Source: Bacillota bacterium
Lineage (GTDB): Bacteria > Bacillota > UBA4882 > UBA8346
NCBI GenBank assembly: GCA_023429995.1
Contig: JAEZCE010000027.1
Span: 124,001-188,000 of the forward strand
Direction of reading: 5' to 3'
Length of the DNA: 64,000 bases
Part shown: in pieces, positions 9,324 through 18,372 of the stretch
Layout: every line of letters starts with the position of its first letter
Numbering within the stretch: the first letter of the stretch is position 1
Notes under the pieces: generated by a model
The model's database searches: none
What the model was told of the DNA's origin: nothing
What the model saw: the letters and a program-made list of their open reading frames with translations, nothing else
Made by a program: the position numbers and the translations under genes

Positions 9324-9750
9324 GTGCGCCCAGCATGGGCGCAATCTAACGGGTAAAAGTCCCGAGTGGGTTGATAGTGCCAAGCACATAGCCAAAAGCT
9401 CGCGTCCAATAGGACGCGTAGGTGTCCTCGGCGACAGGGAATCTGAAGGAAGCTGGCGGCAAACTTCCGGTCTGACGAACAGGAATCAATCATATTAGGC
9501 ATATGTATGTAGGGTAAGGTTGCCAAACAAACCAAAGCCCAAAACTATCCAGAACATTCGGTGTATATATGACGGATAGATGGAAGGAAAGATTGCGTTC
9601 TTACCTGAGGAGGGCTCATGGACGTGCGGATATAAAGAAATTGATGGAGACAATCGATACCTCCTACTCGATCTTATATAGGGCTTACCCAATATATACA
9701 TAGTATGGAAATATGCGCTAGCAGGCACAGGTTCTTGAGGTTGTTAACAA
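9324..9750 (+). mobile_element. Group II intron remnant (5' domain I portion, no IEP)
   Basis: The segment opens with GTGCGCCCAGCATGGGCGCA, a bacterial group II intron 5' end. It continues with the typical domain I blocks AAAAGTCCCGAGTGGG, GAATCTGAAGGAAGCTGG and GGTCTGACGAACAGGAATCA. No reverse transcriptase/maturase frame and no domain V are visible, so it is truncated. It begins 4 bases after the T-run of the EF-G terminator, a placement known for terminator-targeting introns. The 3' limit is uncertain. Confidence 0.75.
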
Positions 9751-9780
9751 ACATATTATGAAAGAAAGGGAGGGAATACC

Positions 9781-10026
9781 ATGAGTATCTTTGATCAAGG
9801 AATCGAGTTCATTGACCAAGGAATTGAAATGTTAGCCAGAAACTGGGGTCATGAAGTTTGGTTGTTTGTTCGGCACGAAGATGGCCTTCGATGGGTATCA
9901 TCCCGCAAATGCACCAGAGACGATTTAAAAAGACTATCTGCCATGATCTTCAATGCTCATGGTCCGGTGATAAGGAATGAACTTGAATCCAGCGCCATAC
10001 TCAATGACGCAATCTATTTGATATAG
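9781..10026 (+). CDS. Small hypothetical protein (81 aa)
   Basis: An unrecognised 81-residue protein. It starts with a repeated motif FDQGIEFIDQGIEML and is otherwise a mixed soluble sequence with one cysteine and no membrane segment or signal peptide. The ATG lies 7 bases after GGGAGGG, a strong ribosome site, and a hairpin with T-run follows within 40 bases, so it is probably expressed. It lies just beyond the intron remnant, which might have brought it or interrupted its upstream context. No function is proposed. Confidence 0.6.
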   Translation: MSIFDQGIEFIDQGIEMLARNWGHEVWLFVRHEDGLRWVSSRKCTRDDLKRLSAMIFNAHGPVIRNELESSAILNDAIYLI

Positions 10027-10032
10027 GCCTAT

Positions 10033-10062
10033 ACCGTTATAATGAACGGTTTGCTCTTTTTT
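10033..10062 (+). terminator. Short intrinsic terminator
   Basis: ACCGTT / AACGGT hairpin (10033-10050) followed within a few bases by six T residues, just after the small hypothetical gene. Confidence 0.6.
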
Positions 10063-10261
10063 AACCAAGGATTCCCCGGCAATCCGGAATTTTGATTGAA
10101 ACGGTATCATCGGCGCAATATGCGACCAAAAGTTAACCCTATTCGCTAGTGGAACCAAAATCATGATGATGGAATATTTTGTATCGGCAAGGGCTGTCTG
10201 AATTGGATTACAAAATATTGAACGCCGTCCATAGTAATTTAGGAAAGTGAGGGAATAGGGA

Positions 10262-10951
10262 ATGAAAAGAAAGGACTGGATTATAGCCTTTATTATATTG
10301 GCAATTACAGGATTCGAGTTTGTCGGGCTGGCAATTTTACACCGGACCAAAAACTTCCGGCAGGAAATTGCGCAACTGGATAATCGCATTGCTCTGTTAA
10401 AACAGCAAAAAAAGATTGACTGTAACTCTTATCAAATGAAAATTCAAAAGCTTCGGGAACAAGTTCAGGAAAATGCTGTTATCTATGGCTATATTACCGG
10501 TTATCTGGCGGTTGCCAATCCGAAATTAATCACCGATGAAATCTCGGAATTTGCCGCGCTGACTATAAACTATGCAAAAGAAGCCGGAGTAAGCCCCTAT
10601 GATTGTCTGACGATTTGTCAAATCGAGAATGGATTTGACCTGCATAAAGAGGGTAAGGCCGGGGAACAGGGACCCGCTCAACTCATGGCCACAACATGGG
10701 GTGATTATTATAAAGAATTTGGATATAAACCGGAGGACTTTTATAAATGGCAATGTAATTACAGGGTTGCCATCGCTTATTTCGCAGAACTATTGAAACG
10801 GAATAACAATGAAATTAAGACGGCAATCGGCGAATATAACGGCGGGGGTAAATGGGCGCTGATTTCTTCTTCTAGAACACATGTTCGAAAATTTGTGATT
10901 GCCAACCGCGGAGTATTGGAACTGCGAAAACAAAAGAGGAACTATCAATGA
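10262..10951 (+). CDS. Membrane-anchored lytic transglycosylase-like protein
   Basis: 229 residues: an N-terminal membrane segment (about 8-26), a charged coiled-coil-like stretch (about 32-75), then an SLT/lysozyme-like domain. The presumed catalytic glutamate is in CQIENGF near residue 121, followed by GEQGPAQLMATTW and the EYNGGG block that usually closes the active site. It should cleave peptidoglycan glycan strands from the outer face of the membrane. No spore or secretion cluster is adjacent, so its role (growth, germination, conjugation) is unclear. The start follows GTGAGGGAATAGGG. Confidence 0.78.
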   Translation: MKRKDWIIAFIILAITGFEFVGLAILHRTKNFRQEIAQLDNRIALLKQQKKIDCNSYQMKIQKLREQVQENAVIYGYITGYLAVANPKLITDEISEFAALTINYAKEAGVSPYDCLTICQIENGFDLHKEGKAGEQGPAQLMATTWGDYYKEFGYKPEDFYKWQCNYRVAIAYFAELLKRNNNEIKTAIGEYNGGGKWALISSSRTHVRKFVIANRGVLELRKQKRNYQ

Positions 10952-10961
10952 TTAAGAATTT

Positions 10962-11072
10962 TTGATTGCCATTTTGACTCTGCTCAAACAGTTAGAGCCG
11001 CAGGAAGAATCATTTTATTCCAAAGGAACTGAGGAAGTGGAAGAAATGATTGAAAAATTGTCGGGACGGTAG
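10962..11072 (+). CDS. Possible 36-aa peptide or gene-end remnant
   Basis: A short frame starting at TTG encodes a charged helix-like C-terminus (EPQEESFY, EEVEEMIEKLSGR). It has no clear ribosome site and could be the end of a decayed gene. It sits between the transglycosylase and a strong terminator. Not recognised. Confidence 0.25.
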   Translation: MIAILTLLKQLEPQEESFYSKGTEEVEEMIEKLSGR

Positions 11073-11096
11073 AGCATTTTGATGAATTTTTAATTT

Positions 11097-11144
11097 CTCT
11101 CAAAGTTGGTAACAGCAACGTTACCGACTTTGGGAGATTTTTTT
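11097..11144 (+). terminator. Strong intrinsic terminator
   Basis: A long stem (CTCTCAAAGT-GGTAAC / GTTACC-ACTTTGGGAG) ending in seven or more T residues, insulating the following S-box operon. Confidence 0.85.
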
Positions 11145-11152
11145 AAAAGATA

Positions 11153-11181
11153 TTGACTATTTTTATAGGAATAATTATAAT
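11153..11181 (+). promoter_or_regulatory. Sigma-A promoter of the S-box operon
   Basis: TTGACT at 11153-11158, a 17-base spacer, and TATAAT at 11176-11181, immediately before the SAM riboswitch. Confidence 0.85.
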
Positions 11182-11194
11182 TTAAATATTAATC

Positions 11195-11379
11195 CTCTTA
11201 TCCAGAGAAGGGGAGGGTACGGCCTGATGATCCTTCGGCAACCGAGGCGGTTTAGCGCTTTTTGAAAGTTATCCGCCTTAGGCGGTTTAATTGAAGTCAC
11301 AATTAAACTGCATCATTCCGATGCTATAAATCGGAATGCGGTGCCAATTCCGGCGGGGTAACCCGGGAGATGAGAGAGG
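11195..11379 (+). promoter_or_regulatory. SAM-I (S-box) riboswitch
   Basis: The leader has the S-box core: CTCTTATCCAGAGAAGGGGA at the 5' P1/P2 side, GGCCTGATGATCC-GGCAACC, a long variable helix, GGTGCCAATTCC, and the closing GGGAGATGAGAGAGG. It binds S-adenosylmethionine and should terminate transcription when SAM is abundant. It places the following trans-sulfuration genes under methionine/SAM control. Confidence 0.95.
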
Positions 11380-11393
11380 CTTACCAATGTTTA

Positions 11394-11424
11394 CCTCTTT
11401 CAGTATTTGAAAGAGGTTTTATTA
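11394..11424 (+). terminator. S-box expression-platform terminator
   Basis: CCTCTTTCA / TGAAAGAGG hairpin with a 5-base loop followed by TTTTATTATT. Its 5' arm lies just beyond the P1 closing strand, as expected for a SAM-responsive terminator. Confidence 0.85.
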
Positions 11425-11444
11425 TTACCAAGGGGGTGGCAAGC

Positions 11445-12611
11445 ATGAAGATTGAAACCTGTTTGGCCCATGCGGGGCTCTGTACGGATACCCGAACTGG
11501 CGCGGTCAGCACTCCGATTCATCAAACAGCCACCTTTCGTCATCCGGCGGTTGGAGTATCCACCGGTTATGATTATTCGCGGACGGTGAATCCTACCCGG
11601 GAAGTTCTGGAGAAAGTCCTGGCGGAGCTGGAAAAAGGACAGCGCGGTTTTGCCTTTTCATCGGGTATGGCAGCCATTACAGCGGTTTTAATGTTATTTT
11701 CTTCGGGCGATCATATCATGGTATCCAACGATTTATATGGCGGAACCTACCGGGTTCTGGAAAAAAACTTTAAACAGTTTGGACTGGCTACAACTTACGT
11801 TGATACCACCCAACCGGAAGCAGTCCAAAAAGCGATGGTTCCTGGGAAAACCAAGGCTCTTTTCATAGAAACACCGACCAATCCATTGATGAAAATAACC
11901 CCTCTCCAAAAAGTATCCATGCTGGCAAAGGAGAATCATATTCTAACCATTGTAGACAACACCTTTATGACCCCTTATCTGCAGCAACCATTGGAATTTG
12001 GGGCCGATATTGTTCTTCATAGCGGAACCAAATATTTGGGCGGGCATAATGATGTCCTTTCCGGAATAGTAGTCACCGGTACTCCAGAACTCAGTGAGCG
12101 AATTGGTTTCATTCAGAATTCAACCGGAGCGATTTTAGGACCTCAAGATAGTTGGCTAATGCTTCGGGGGCTCAAGACGTTGGCCATCCGAATGGAAAAA
12201 CAGCAAGAGAATGCGGGGAAGATTGCTGCCTGGCTGGGACAACATCCAAAAGTAAAAAAGGTTTATTACCCAGGACTTTCTGATCATCCGGGCTTTGAAA
12301 TTCAAAGCAAACAAAGCCGTGGTTTCGGGGCGATGGTATCGTTCCGGGCGCAGAACGCTAATGTAGTCAAAGAAATCATCAACCGGGTCCAGATTATCAC
12401 CTATGCCGAAAGTTTAGGCGGGGTGGAAACATTAATTACTTACCCGGTCAAACAGACTCATGGGGATATTCCACAAGAAATCCGGCAGGCAATCGGCGTC
12501 ACTGAAGACTTGATTCGTCTTTCGGTGGGAATTGAAGATGCCGATGATTTAATCGCTGATCTAGCTCAAGCAATGTCGCATAGACGCGTGGAAGGAGAAA
12601 AAAGTATATGA
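11445..12611 (+). CDS. Trans-sulfuration PLP enzyme (cystathionine synthase/lyase family)
   Basis: A 388-residue member of the Cys/Met metabolism PLP family. YDYSRTVNPTREVLE (active-site Tyr and Arg) lies near residue 43, SSGMAAI near 74, and the PLP lysine in SGTKYLGGH near 196. It may be a cystathionine gamma-synthase, gamma-lyase or O-acetylhomoserine sulfhydrylase; these cannot be told apart by eye. The ATG at 11445 follows AGGGGGTGG. The gene is under S-box control, which favours a methionine-synthesis direction. Its stop overlaps the start of a decayed paralogue, so the two formed an operon by tandem duplication. Confidence 0.9.
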   Translation: MKIETCLAHAGLCTDTRTGAVSTPIHQTATFRHPAVGVSTGYDYSRTVNPTREVLEKVLAELEKGQRGFAFSSGMAAITAVLMLFSSGDHIMVSNDLYGGTYRVLEKNFKQFGLATTYVDTTQPEAVQKAMVPGKTKALFIETPTNPLMKITPLQKVSMLAKENHILTIVDNTFMTPYLQQPLEFGADIVLHSGTKYLGGHNDVLSGIVVTGTPELSERIGFIQNSTGAILGPQDSWLMLRGLKTLAIRMEKQQENAGKIAAWLGQHPKVKKVYYPGLSDHPGFEIQSKQSRGFGAMVSFRAQNANVVKEIINRVQIITYAESLGGVETLITYPVKQTHGDIPQEIRQAIGVTEDLIRLSVGIEDADDLIADLAQAMSHRRVEGEKSI

Positions 12612-13689
12612 AATATGGAACTTTACTGCTACATAACGGACATGAAATCGATCCCAATACCGGAGCTTTGAGTATACCAATTTACCAGGCATCAACTTTT
12701 CATCAAAAAGATATTGATCACCCGGGACGCCCTGGAAAAAACCTTGGCTGCAATTGAAAACGGAACTCATGCTTATGCTTTTGCTTCCGGAATGGCTGCC
12801 GTTTCTTCAGCGCTTGCTATTTTGGAGCAGGGCGATCATCTGGTGGTGTCGGCCGACATTTATGGGGGGACTTTTCGGGTTTTAAGCCGTTTTTTCAATA
12901 AATTCGGCATCACTCATACCTTTGTGGATATGACCCGGCTGGAGAATACCGAAAAGGCCATTCAACCCAATACCAAGGCGCTTTTTTTAGAAAGCCCGTC
13001 CAATCCCTTATTAAAAATCACCGATGTGGCTGGAGCGGTGGTAATCGCCAAAAAACACGGCTTGATTACCATGATTGACAATACTTTTTTATCGCCTTAT
13101 TTTCAAAGGCCGCTTGATTTGGGAGTCGATATTGTAATCCATAGCGCTACTAAGTTCCTGGGCGGTCACAGCGATGTAATCGGCGGAGCGGTCATTACTA
13201 AGTCCCAGGAGCTGGCTTCGAAAATTTACTTTGTCCAAAATGGGTTCGGGGCGGTTTGGGACCTCAGGACTGTTGGTTGTTAATGCGGGGGATTAAAACC
13301 TTACGGGCCCGGATGGAGATTCAGCAGCAGTCGGCCTTAAAGATAGCCAAGTGGTTGCAAGAGCAGTCTTGGGTTAGGGAGGTTTATTATCCGGGTCTTC
13401 CAGACCATCCGGGGCATGAAATCATCAAATCGCAAGCTTCCGGTTTCGGAGCGGTTCTGTCCTTGAAAACGGACACTGTGGATAGGGCCAGGGCTATTAT
13501 GAAACAGGCTCAAATCTGGTCGGTGGCGGTCAGTTTGGGGTTGAGTCGATCCTTTCTTATCCGGTGAAAATGTCTCATGCCTCCATTCCCCAAGTCGAGC
13601 GGGAGAAATTGGGAATCACCGAAAACTTGATCCGATTGTCGGTGTGGCTGGAAGAACCGGAAGATTTAATGGCAGATCTGGAAGTCTAA
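12608..13689 (+). pseudogene. Decayed second trans-sulfuration enzyme
   Basis: Homologous to the preceding gene and starting at an overlapping ATG (12608) with MKYGTLLLHNGHEIDPNTG. The reading frame breaks three times. Near 12716 a deletion removes the YDYSRSGNP active-site segment and shifts frame. At about 13257 one T is missing before GGGACCTCAGGAC. Near 13540 another shift separates the C-terminal segment, which then runs to TAA at 13689. The PLP-lysine block SATKFLGGHSD survives. The loss of the phosphate-binding Tyr/Arg loop means even the long middle frame should be inactive. Confidence 0.9.
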
Positions 13690-13733
13690 TCAACCTTAGT
13701 GCAAGGTTACTTTAGTAATACCGAGGGGAAAAG

Positions 13734-14660
13734 ATGCTGAAAGATAAAATCCTAAACAAAACGCCCGGCATTATCACCTATGGTTTGACACCGCCCAAAC
13801 AAAGCAATCCCATAGAAAAAGTTAAAGAAATCGTCGAAAATCAAATCAAACGAATTCAAAACCTTCCTATTGACGGTCTCATTCTTTATGATATACAGGA
13901 AGAAGCGGAGCGCTCAACAACAGAGCGGCCATTTCCATTTTTACCGACTATCGATCCGATTGAGTATGGACAAAATTATTTGAAAGACTTAAAGGTGCCC
14001 AAAATCAATTATTGCTGTGTTGGTAAGTATTGCCACGAACAGCTTTCAAACTGGATCGAAAGCGAACCGCAGAACGACAGATTTACAGTCTTTGTGGGAG
14101 CATCTTCCCATAAACAGGTTGTAAAGATGAAACTAGCGGATGCTTACCAATTAGGCAGAGAATTGAATCCTCAATTGATTGTAGGTGGCATAACCATCCC
14201 GGAAAGGCATAGTTATAATAGTAATGAACATTTACGCATCATCCAAAAGATAGAGAACGGCTGCCGGTTCTTTGTTTCTCAAACGACTTATCATTGTGAG
14301 GCCTCCAAAAACCTGTTATCGGATTACTACTATTATTGCCAGGCGCATCATTTGGAAATGGTTCCGATATTGTTTTCCTTTTCACCCTGTGGTTCGTTGA
14401 AAACATTGGAGTTTATGAAATGGTTGGGGATCAGTATCCCAAAATGGCTGGAAAACGATTTAGTTTTTGCCCAGGATATCCTGGAAAAATCTTTGGAACA
14501 GGAAAAGCTTATTTTTGAAGAACTGTATGATTTCGCCTTGGAAAGACAGATTCCCATCGGATGCAACATCGAGAGTGTCGCGGTTCGGAAAGTTGAAATA
14601 GATGCTGCAGTTCAACTTGTCCATGATCTGAGGAAAATAATTCAAAAAGTTTCAAGTTGA
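13734..14660 (+). CDS. Methylenetetrahydrofolate reductase-like protein
   Basis: 308 residues with MTHFR-family features: an N-terminal YGLTPPK strand, the VGGITIPERH block near residue 148, and FFVSQTTYH near 183. This enzyme family makes methyl-THF for methionine synthesis, or is used in reverse in acetogens. It is somewhat divergent and has several cysteines. The ATG follows GAGGGGAAAAG. It lies 44 bases after the decayed trans-sulfuration gene and is probably in the same S-box-controlled transcript, which fits a methionine-cycle role. Confidence 0.78.
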   Translation: MLKDKILNKTPGIITYGLTPPKQSNPIEKVKEIVENQIKRIQNLPIDGLILYDIQEEAERSTTERPFPFLPTIDPIEYGQNYLKDLKVPKINYCCVGKYCHEQLSNWIESEPQNDRFTVFVGASSHKQVVKMKLADAYQLGRELNPQLIVGGITIPERHSYNSNEHLRIIQKIENGCRFFVSQTTYHCEASKNLLSDYYYYCQAHHLEMVPILFSFSPCGSLKTLEFMKWLGISIPKWLENDLVFAQDILEKSLEQEKLIFEELYDFALERQIPIGCNIESVAVRKVEIDAAVQLVHDLRKIIQKVSS

Positions 14661-14680
14661 AGTTGGCAGAAAGGATTGGG

Positions 14681-14709
14681 TTGACAAAAATGACAAAAGG
14701 CAGTAGGAT
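14681..14709 (+). promoter_or_regulatory. Probable promoter of amino-acid ABC operon
   Basis: TTGACA (14681-14686), 17-base spacer, TAGGAT (14704-14709), about 100 bases before the binding-protein start. Confidence 0.65.
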
Positions 14710-14809
14710 ATTAAATATATTAGTAAACAGATAGGTATTGTTTGTATTTGCTGAAAGACCATGATTGCGGTGAGAATTTAATCTAAAAAACTATTGGAGG
14801 AGATTGCAA

Positions 14810-15583
14810 ATGAAGACTTTTCAAAGATTGGTTTTGGTGATGGCGATTGGATTGTTATTTGGCAGTTTGTTGATTCCGGCAGACGCTAAGGGCGTTATTA
14901 CCGTCGGAACGGAAGGAGTTTATGCACCCTTTACATATGTGGACGAAAAAAATAATTTAACCGGTTATGATGTCGAGGTTGTCAAAGCTATCGGTAAGAA
15001 ACTGGACGTTGAGGTAAAGTTTGTGCCAACCCCATGGGACAGTATGTTTCTCAGCCTAGAGACCAAGAAATTTGATTTGATTGCCAATGAAATTGGCAAA
15101 AATCCCGATCGGGAGAAAAAATATTTGTTCTCCGACAGTTATTTGATCTCAGGAGCCCAAATCATTGTCAGGGCCGATAGAAATGGTATTAGCACCTTGG
15201 ATGATTTAAAAGGTTTAAAAGTCGGGATCGGGGTCGGGAGTAATTATGCCAAGCTTTTAGAGGATGCCAATAAAGATAAGAAAATCGATATCAAGTATTA
15301 CGACGGCAATATGACCACTGTTTTACAGGATATTGTGGCCGGCAGGATTGACGCCACAGTCAACGACCGTCTGACCGTGGGTTATAATGTGAAAAAACTG
15401 GATTTAAAGGTGAAACTGGCAGGCAAACCCCTGGCATTGGTTCCGAGTTTCTTTGTGTTTCGCCAGGACAGAGAAGGTGGAGTATTAAAGGAACAGTTTA
15501 ACAAGGCCTTGGCTGAACTTAAAAAGGATGGCGCCCTGGTTGCCTTATCGATAAAGTGGTTTGGAGCCGATTTCACTCAATAA
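14810..15583 (+). CDS. Amino-acid ABC transporter, substrate-binding protein
   Basis: 257 residues with an N-terminal signal peptide (about residues 1-26, ending PADAKG) and the bacterial SBP family 3 fold: ITVGTEGVYAPFTYVDE, GYDVEVVKAI, DLIANEIGKNPDREKKY. It should bind a polar amino acid outside the membrane, and the ...ADFTQ C-terminus resembles cystine binders. No lipobox cysteine is seen. The ATG follows TTGGAGGAG; the TTG two codons earlier is too close to the ribosome site. It is first in a three-gene ABC operon that ends just before cysK, which hints at a cystine-like substrate. Confidence 0.88.
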   Translation: MKTFQRLVLVMAIGLLFGSLLIPADAKGVITVGTEGVYAPFTYVDEKNNLTGYDVEVVKAIGKKLDVEVKFVPTPWDSMFLSLETKKFDLIANEIGKNPDREKKYLFSDSYLISGAQIIVRADRNGISTLDDLKGLKVGIGVGSNYAKLLEDANKDKKIDIKYYDGNMTTVLQDIVAGRIDATVNDRLTVGYNVKKLDLKVKLAGKPLALVPSFFVFRQDREGGVLKEQFNKALAELKKDGALVALSIKWFGADFTQ

Positions 15584-15625
15584 GCCATTGGTTGTCCCAA
15601 ATAACAGTGAATTGGATAGAAGCTG

Positions 15626-16342
15626 ATGAAACCAATTTTGGATTTTCAATTTATGGTATCCATTGTTCCGGAGATATTCAAAGTGATACCGGTAACTTTG
15701 AATATCACGGTTGTGGCAATGTTTTTTGCCTTAATCATTGGCACCATCACGGCGCTAGTGCGAATCTATAAAATTCCGGTAGTCCACCCAATTGCCGGGT
15801 TCTATCTTTCCTTTACCCGGGGAACCCCACTTCTGGTACAAATTTATTTATCCTATTATGGAATTCCCAAGCTCTTGGACTATGCTCATACTGCTTATGG
15901 TTGGAATATTGATGTAAATGGCATTCCAGCCATAATCTTTATTTATTTCGCTTTTTCACTGAATGTAGGAGCTTATTTATCAGAAACCATTCGGGCAGCC
16001 ATCCAAGCCATTGATAAGGGCCAAATGGAGGCGGCTTTGTCATTGGGAATGACAACTTGGCAGGGCCTGTATCGGATTATTTTCCCGCAGGCTTTGGCTG
16101 TCGCTTTACCAAGCTTCGGCAATACAGTGATCAGTTTAATCAAAGATACATCATTGGCTTTCATGATCTCAGTCGTGGAAATGATGGGCGAGGCCAAGAT
16201 TTTAGGCGCCAGGGGCTTACAGTTCTTTGAAGTCTATATTGTGGTGGCTTTGTTTTACTGGCTCATTTGTATTTTTGTTGAAAGAGTCGTGCTACTTTTG
16301 GAAAAGAGAGTGAAACAGTTTGAAGGGGGGAAGAACTCATGA
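15626..16342 (+). CDS. Amino-acid ABC transporter permease
   Basis: 238 residues, about five membrane helices, with the HisM/GlnP-type EAA loop (QMEAALSLGMTTWQGLYRIIFPQA). It forms the membrane channel for the upstream binding protein. Family features include YLSFTRGTPLLVQIY near residue 53. It overlaps the ATPase gene by 4 bases (ATGA), a sign of translational coupling. Confidence 0.92.
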   Translation: MKPILDFQFMVSIVPEIFKVIPVTLNITVVAMFFALIIGTITALVRIYKIPVVHPIAGFYLSFTRGTPLLVQIYLSYYGIPKLLDYAHTAYGWNIDVNGIPAIIFIYFAFSLNVGAYLSETIRAAIQAIDKGQMEAALSLGMTTWQGLYRIIFPQALAVALPSFGNTVISLIKDTSLAFMISVVEMMGEAKILGARGLQFFEVYIVVALFYWLICIFVERVVLLLEKRVKQFEGGKNS

Positions 16343-17070
16343 TTCGGCTGCAAGATATTCATAAATCCTTCCATCATACTAAAGTCCTTAAAGGCATCAA
16401 TTTGACTGTTGAACGTGGAGAAGTCATCACGATCTTAGGACCGAGCGGTTCGGGGAAATCGACGTTGCTCCGTTGCATCAATTTTCTGGAACGTCCCAAT
16501 AAAGGTTTCGTTCAAGTGGGAGATTTAATCATCAATTCTGAACGGGTAACCAAAGAAGAAACGTATAGAATTCGCCGCAGCACTGCCATGGTTTTTCAGC
16601 ATTATCATTTGTTCAAAAACAAGACGGTTTTGGAAAATGTGATGGAAGGTTTGTTGATTGTCAAGAAGTTGGAGCGGGCCGTTGCCTATGAAAAGAGTAT
16701 TCAAGTGTTGGATAAAGTCGGTTTGAGCGACCGCATGCGCTTTTATCCCTCTCAGCTTTCTGGTGGACAGCAACAAAGAGTCGGTATTGCCAGGGCGCTT
16801 GCCATGGAACCCCAAGTCATTTTGTTTGATGAACCAACCTCGGCATTAGATCCGGAACTGGTCGGGGAAGTCCTTGAAGTTATGAAGTCGCTGGCCAGAG
16901 AAGGAAAGACCATGATTGTGGTGACGCATGAAATGAATTTCGCCCGCGAAGTTGCAAACCACGTCATTTTCATGGATGACGGTCTGATTATTGAAGAAGG
17001 CAGCCCAAGTGATGTTTTTGAACATACTAGCATGGAACGGACGAAACATTTTTTACAAAGGGTTCAATGA
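16339..17070 (+). CDS. Amino-acid ABC transporter ATP-binding protein
   Basis: 243 residues with Walker A GPSGSGKST near residue 34, signature LSGGQQQRVG near 140, Walker B VILFDEPTSALDPE near 160 and the switch histidine in VVTHEM. This is the GlnQ/TcyC class that powers polar amino-acid import. Start overlaps the permease stop. It completes the operon; the intergenic region after it carries a separate cysK promoter. Confidence 0.95.
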   Translation: MIRLQDIHKSFHHTKVLKGINLTVERGEVITILGPSGSGKSTLLRCINFLERPNKGFVQVGDLIINSERVTKEETYRIRRSTAMVFQHYHLFKNKTVLENVMEGLLIVKKLERAVAYEKSIQVLDKVGLSDRMRFYPSQLSGGQQQRVGIARALAMEPQVILFDEPTSALDPELVGEVLEVMKSLAREGKTMIVVTHEMNFAREVANHVIFMDDGLIIEEGSPSDVFEHTSMERTKHFLQRVQ

Positions 17071-17104
17071 TATATTTTAATGATGTTTGTGCCAAAGGAA
17101 CTTA

Positions 17105-17133
17105 TTGACAAAATTATTTTTTAGCAGTATTAT
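17105..17133 (+). promoter_or_regulatory. Promoter of cysK
   Basis: TTGACA (17105-17110), 17-base spacer, TATTAT (17128-17133). Confidence 0.75.
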
Positions 17134-17201
17134 AAAAGTAACAAATTCCTACTAAATTTATAAGAATACTTGATTTTAAAATGAATGAGGAGGTCCTTTG
17201 A

Positions 17202-18137
17202 ATGTCGAAAATTGCGAAAAGTATTACCGATTTAATTGGCAACACTCCCCTTTTGGAGTTAACCAATTACAATCGGGAAAACGGTTTTGAGGCGAAACTC
17301 ATTGCCAAACTGGAATATTTCAACCCTTTAAGCAGCGTTAAAGACCGGATCGGTTATGCCATGATTAAGGATGCGGAAGAAAAGGGACTCATTAATAAAG
17401 ATACGGTAATTATCGAGCCAACCAGCGGTAACACTGGAATTGCCCTTGCCTTTGTCGCCGCGGCCCGTGGTTATAAGTTGATTATCACGCTTCCAGAAAC
17501 ATTCAGTATTGAGCGGCGAAATTTATTAAAAGCGCTCGGCGCCGAATTGGTTTTAACTCCCGGTTCGGAAGGGATGAAAGGAGCGATCCGGAAGGCGGAG
17601 GAATTAGCCGCCCAGACTCCGAATTCGTTTATTCCGCAACAATTTAAAAATCCCGCCAATCCGGAGATTCACCGCAAGACCACGGCTGAGGAGATTTGGA
17701 ACGACACCGACGGTAAAGTGGATATTTTTGTCGGCGGAGTGGGTACCGGTGGCACCATAACCGGTGTCGGGGAAGTACTTAAAAAGAAAAAACCCGGCGT
17801 GCAAATTATTGCTGTAGAACCTTTTGATTCGCCGGTCTTATCGGGCGGTAATCCCGGTCCTCATAAAATTCAAGGGATTGGGCCCGGTTTTGTAGCAGAT
17901 ATTATTAACCGGGAAGTCATCGATGAAATCTACAAAGTAAAAAATGAAGAGGCCTTTGATACTTCACGGAAATTAGCCCGGGCGGAAGGCTTATTAGTAG
18001 GGATTTCTTCAGGAGCCGCCGCATTTGCCGGGACGCAGATCGCTAAACGGCCTGAAAATAAGGGAAAGACCATTGTGGTATTGCTGCCGGACACCGGCGA
18101 GCGGTATTTGTCGACGCCCCTATTCCAGGAAATTTAG
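17202..18137 (+). CDS. cysK: Cysteine synthase A (O-acetylserine sulfhydrylase)
   Basis: 311 residues. It makes cysteine from O-acetylserine and sulfide using PLP. The PLP lysine lies in PLSSVKDR near residue 46, the substrate loop PTSGNTGIAL near 75, and the phosphate-binding GTGGTITGVGE near 180. Length and motif order match CysK closely. ATG follows GAGGAGG. It has its own promoter and sits between the amino-acid ABC operon and the NifX-like gene. Sulfide released by nearby nitrogenase-like enzymes could feed it (inference). Confidence 0.95.
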   Translation: MSKIAKSITDLIGNTPLLELTNYNRENGFEAKLIAKLEYFNPLSSVKDRIGYAMIKDAEEKGLINKDTVIIEPTSGNTGIALAFVAAARGYKLIITLPETFSIERRNLLKALGAELVLTPGSEGMKGAIRKAEELAAQTPNSFIPQQFKNPANPEIHRKTTAEEIWNDTDGKVDIFVGGVGTGGTITGVGEVLKKKKPGVQIIAVEPFDSPVLSGGNPGPHKIQGIGPGFVADIINREVIDEIYKVKNEEAFDTSRKLARAEGLLVGISSGAAAFAGTQIAKRPENKGKTIVVLLPDTGERYLSTPLFQEI

Positions 18138-18256
18138 TAATGGAAAAGAAGTTTTCTTTCATTGTTATGATCCCTGTTTTTATTTCGAGCGGTTTAACGG
18201 CAGCCGTTAAAGGGTTGGCGCCATTTCTTTACCCATAACGCTGGTTTAATTTTTGG

Positions 18257-18314
18257 TTGACTAGATAGTCTGGAGACCAAGCATTTTTATATCAAGGATG
18301 CTTGGCCTTTTTAT
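18257..18314 (+). promoter_or_regulatory. Leader element L1: hairpin plus intrinsic terminator
   Basis: TTGACTAG-ATAGT-CTGGAGACC followed by the terminator stem CCAAGCAT / ATGCTTGG and CCTTTTTAT. It is the first of eight related leaders in the window and precedes the NifX-like gene. A separate 8-bp hairpin (TTTAACGG / CCGTTAAA, near 18192) lies upstream without a T-run. No clear promoter was found between cysK and this element. Confidence 0.75.
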
Positions 18315-18372
18315 ATTTAAAAGGGGACAACTTTTATTCCAGAAATCGAATAAATCCGGTGGAGGTTGGAGC

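Noticed and set aside
9569..9703. A 44-codon frame inside the intron remnant as a gene
   Set aside because: No ribosome site, and it lies within recognisable group II intron RNA sequence.
18192..18211. Hairpin TTTAACGG / CCGTTAAA as the cysK terminator
   Set aside because: No T-run follows, so it does not qualify as an intrinsic terminator.
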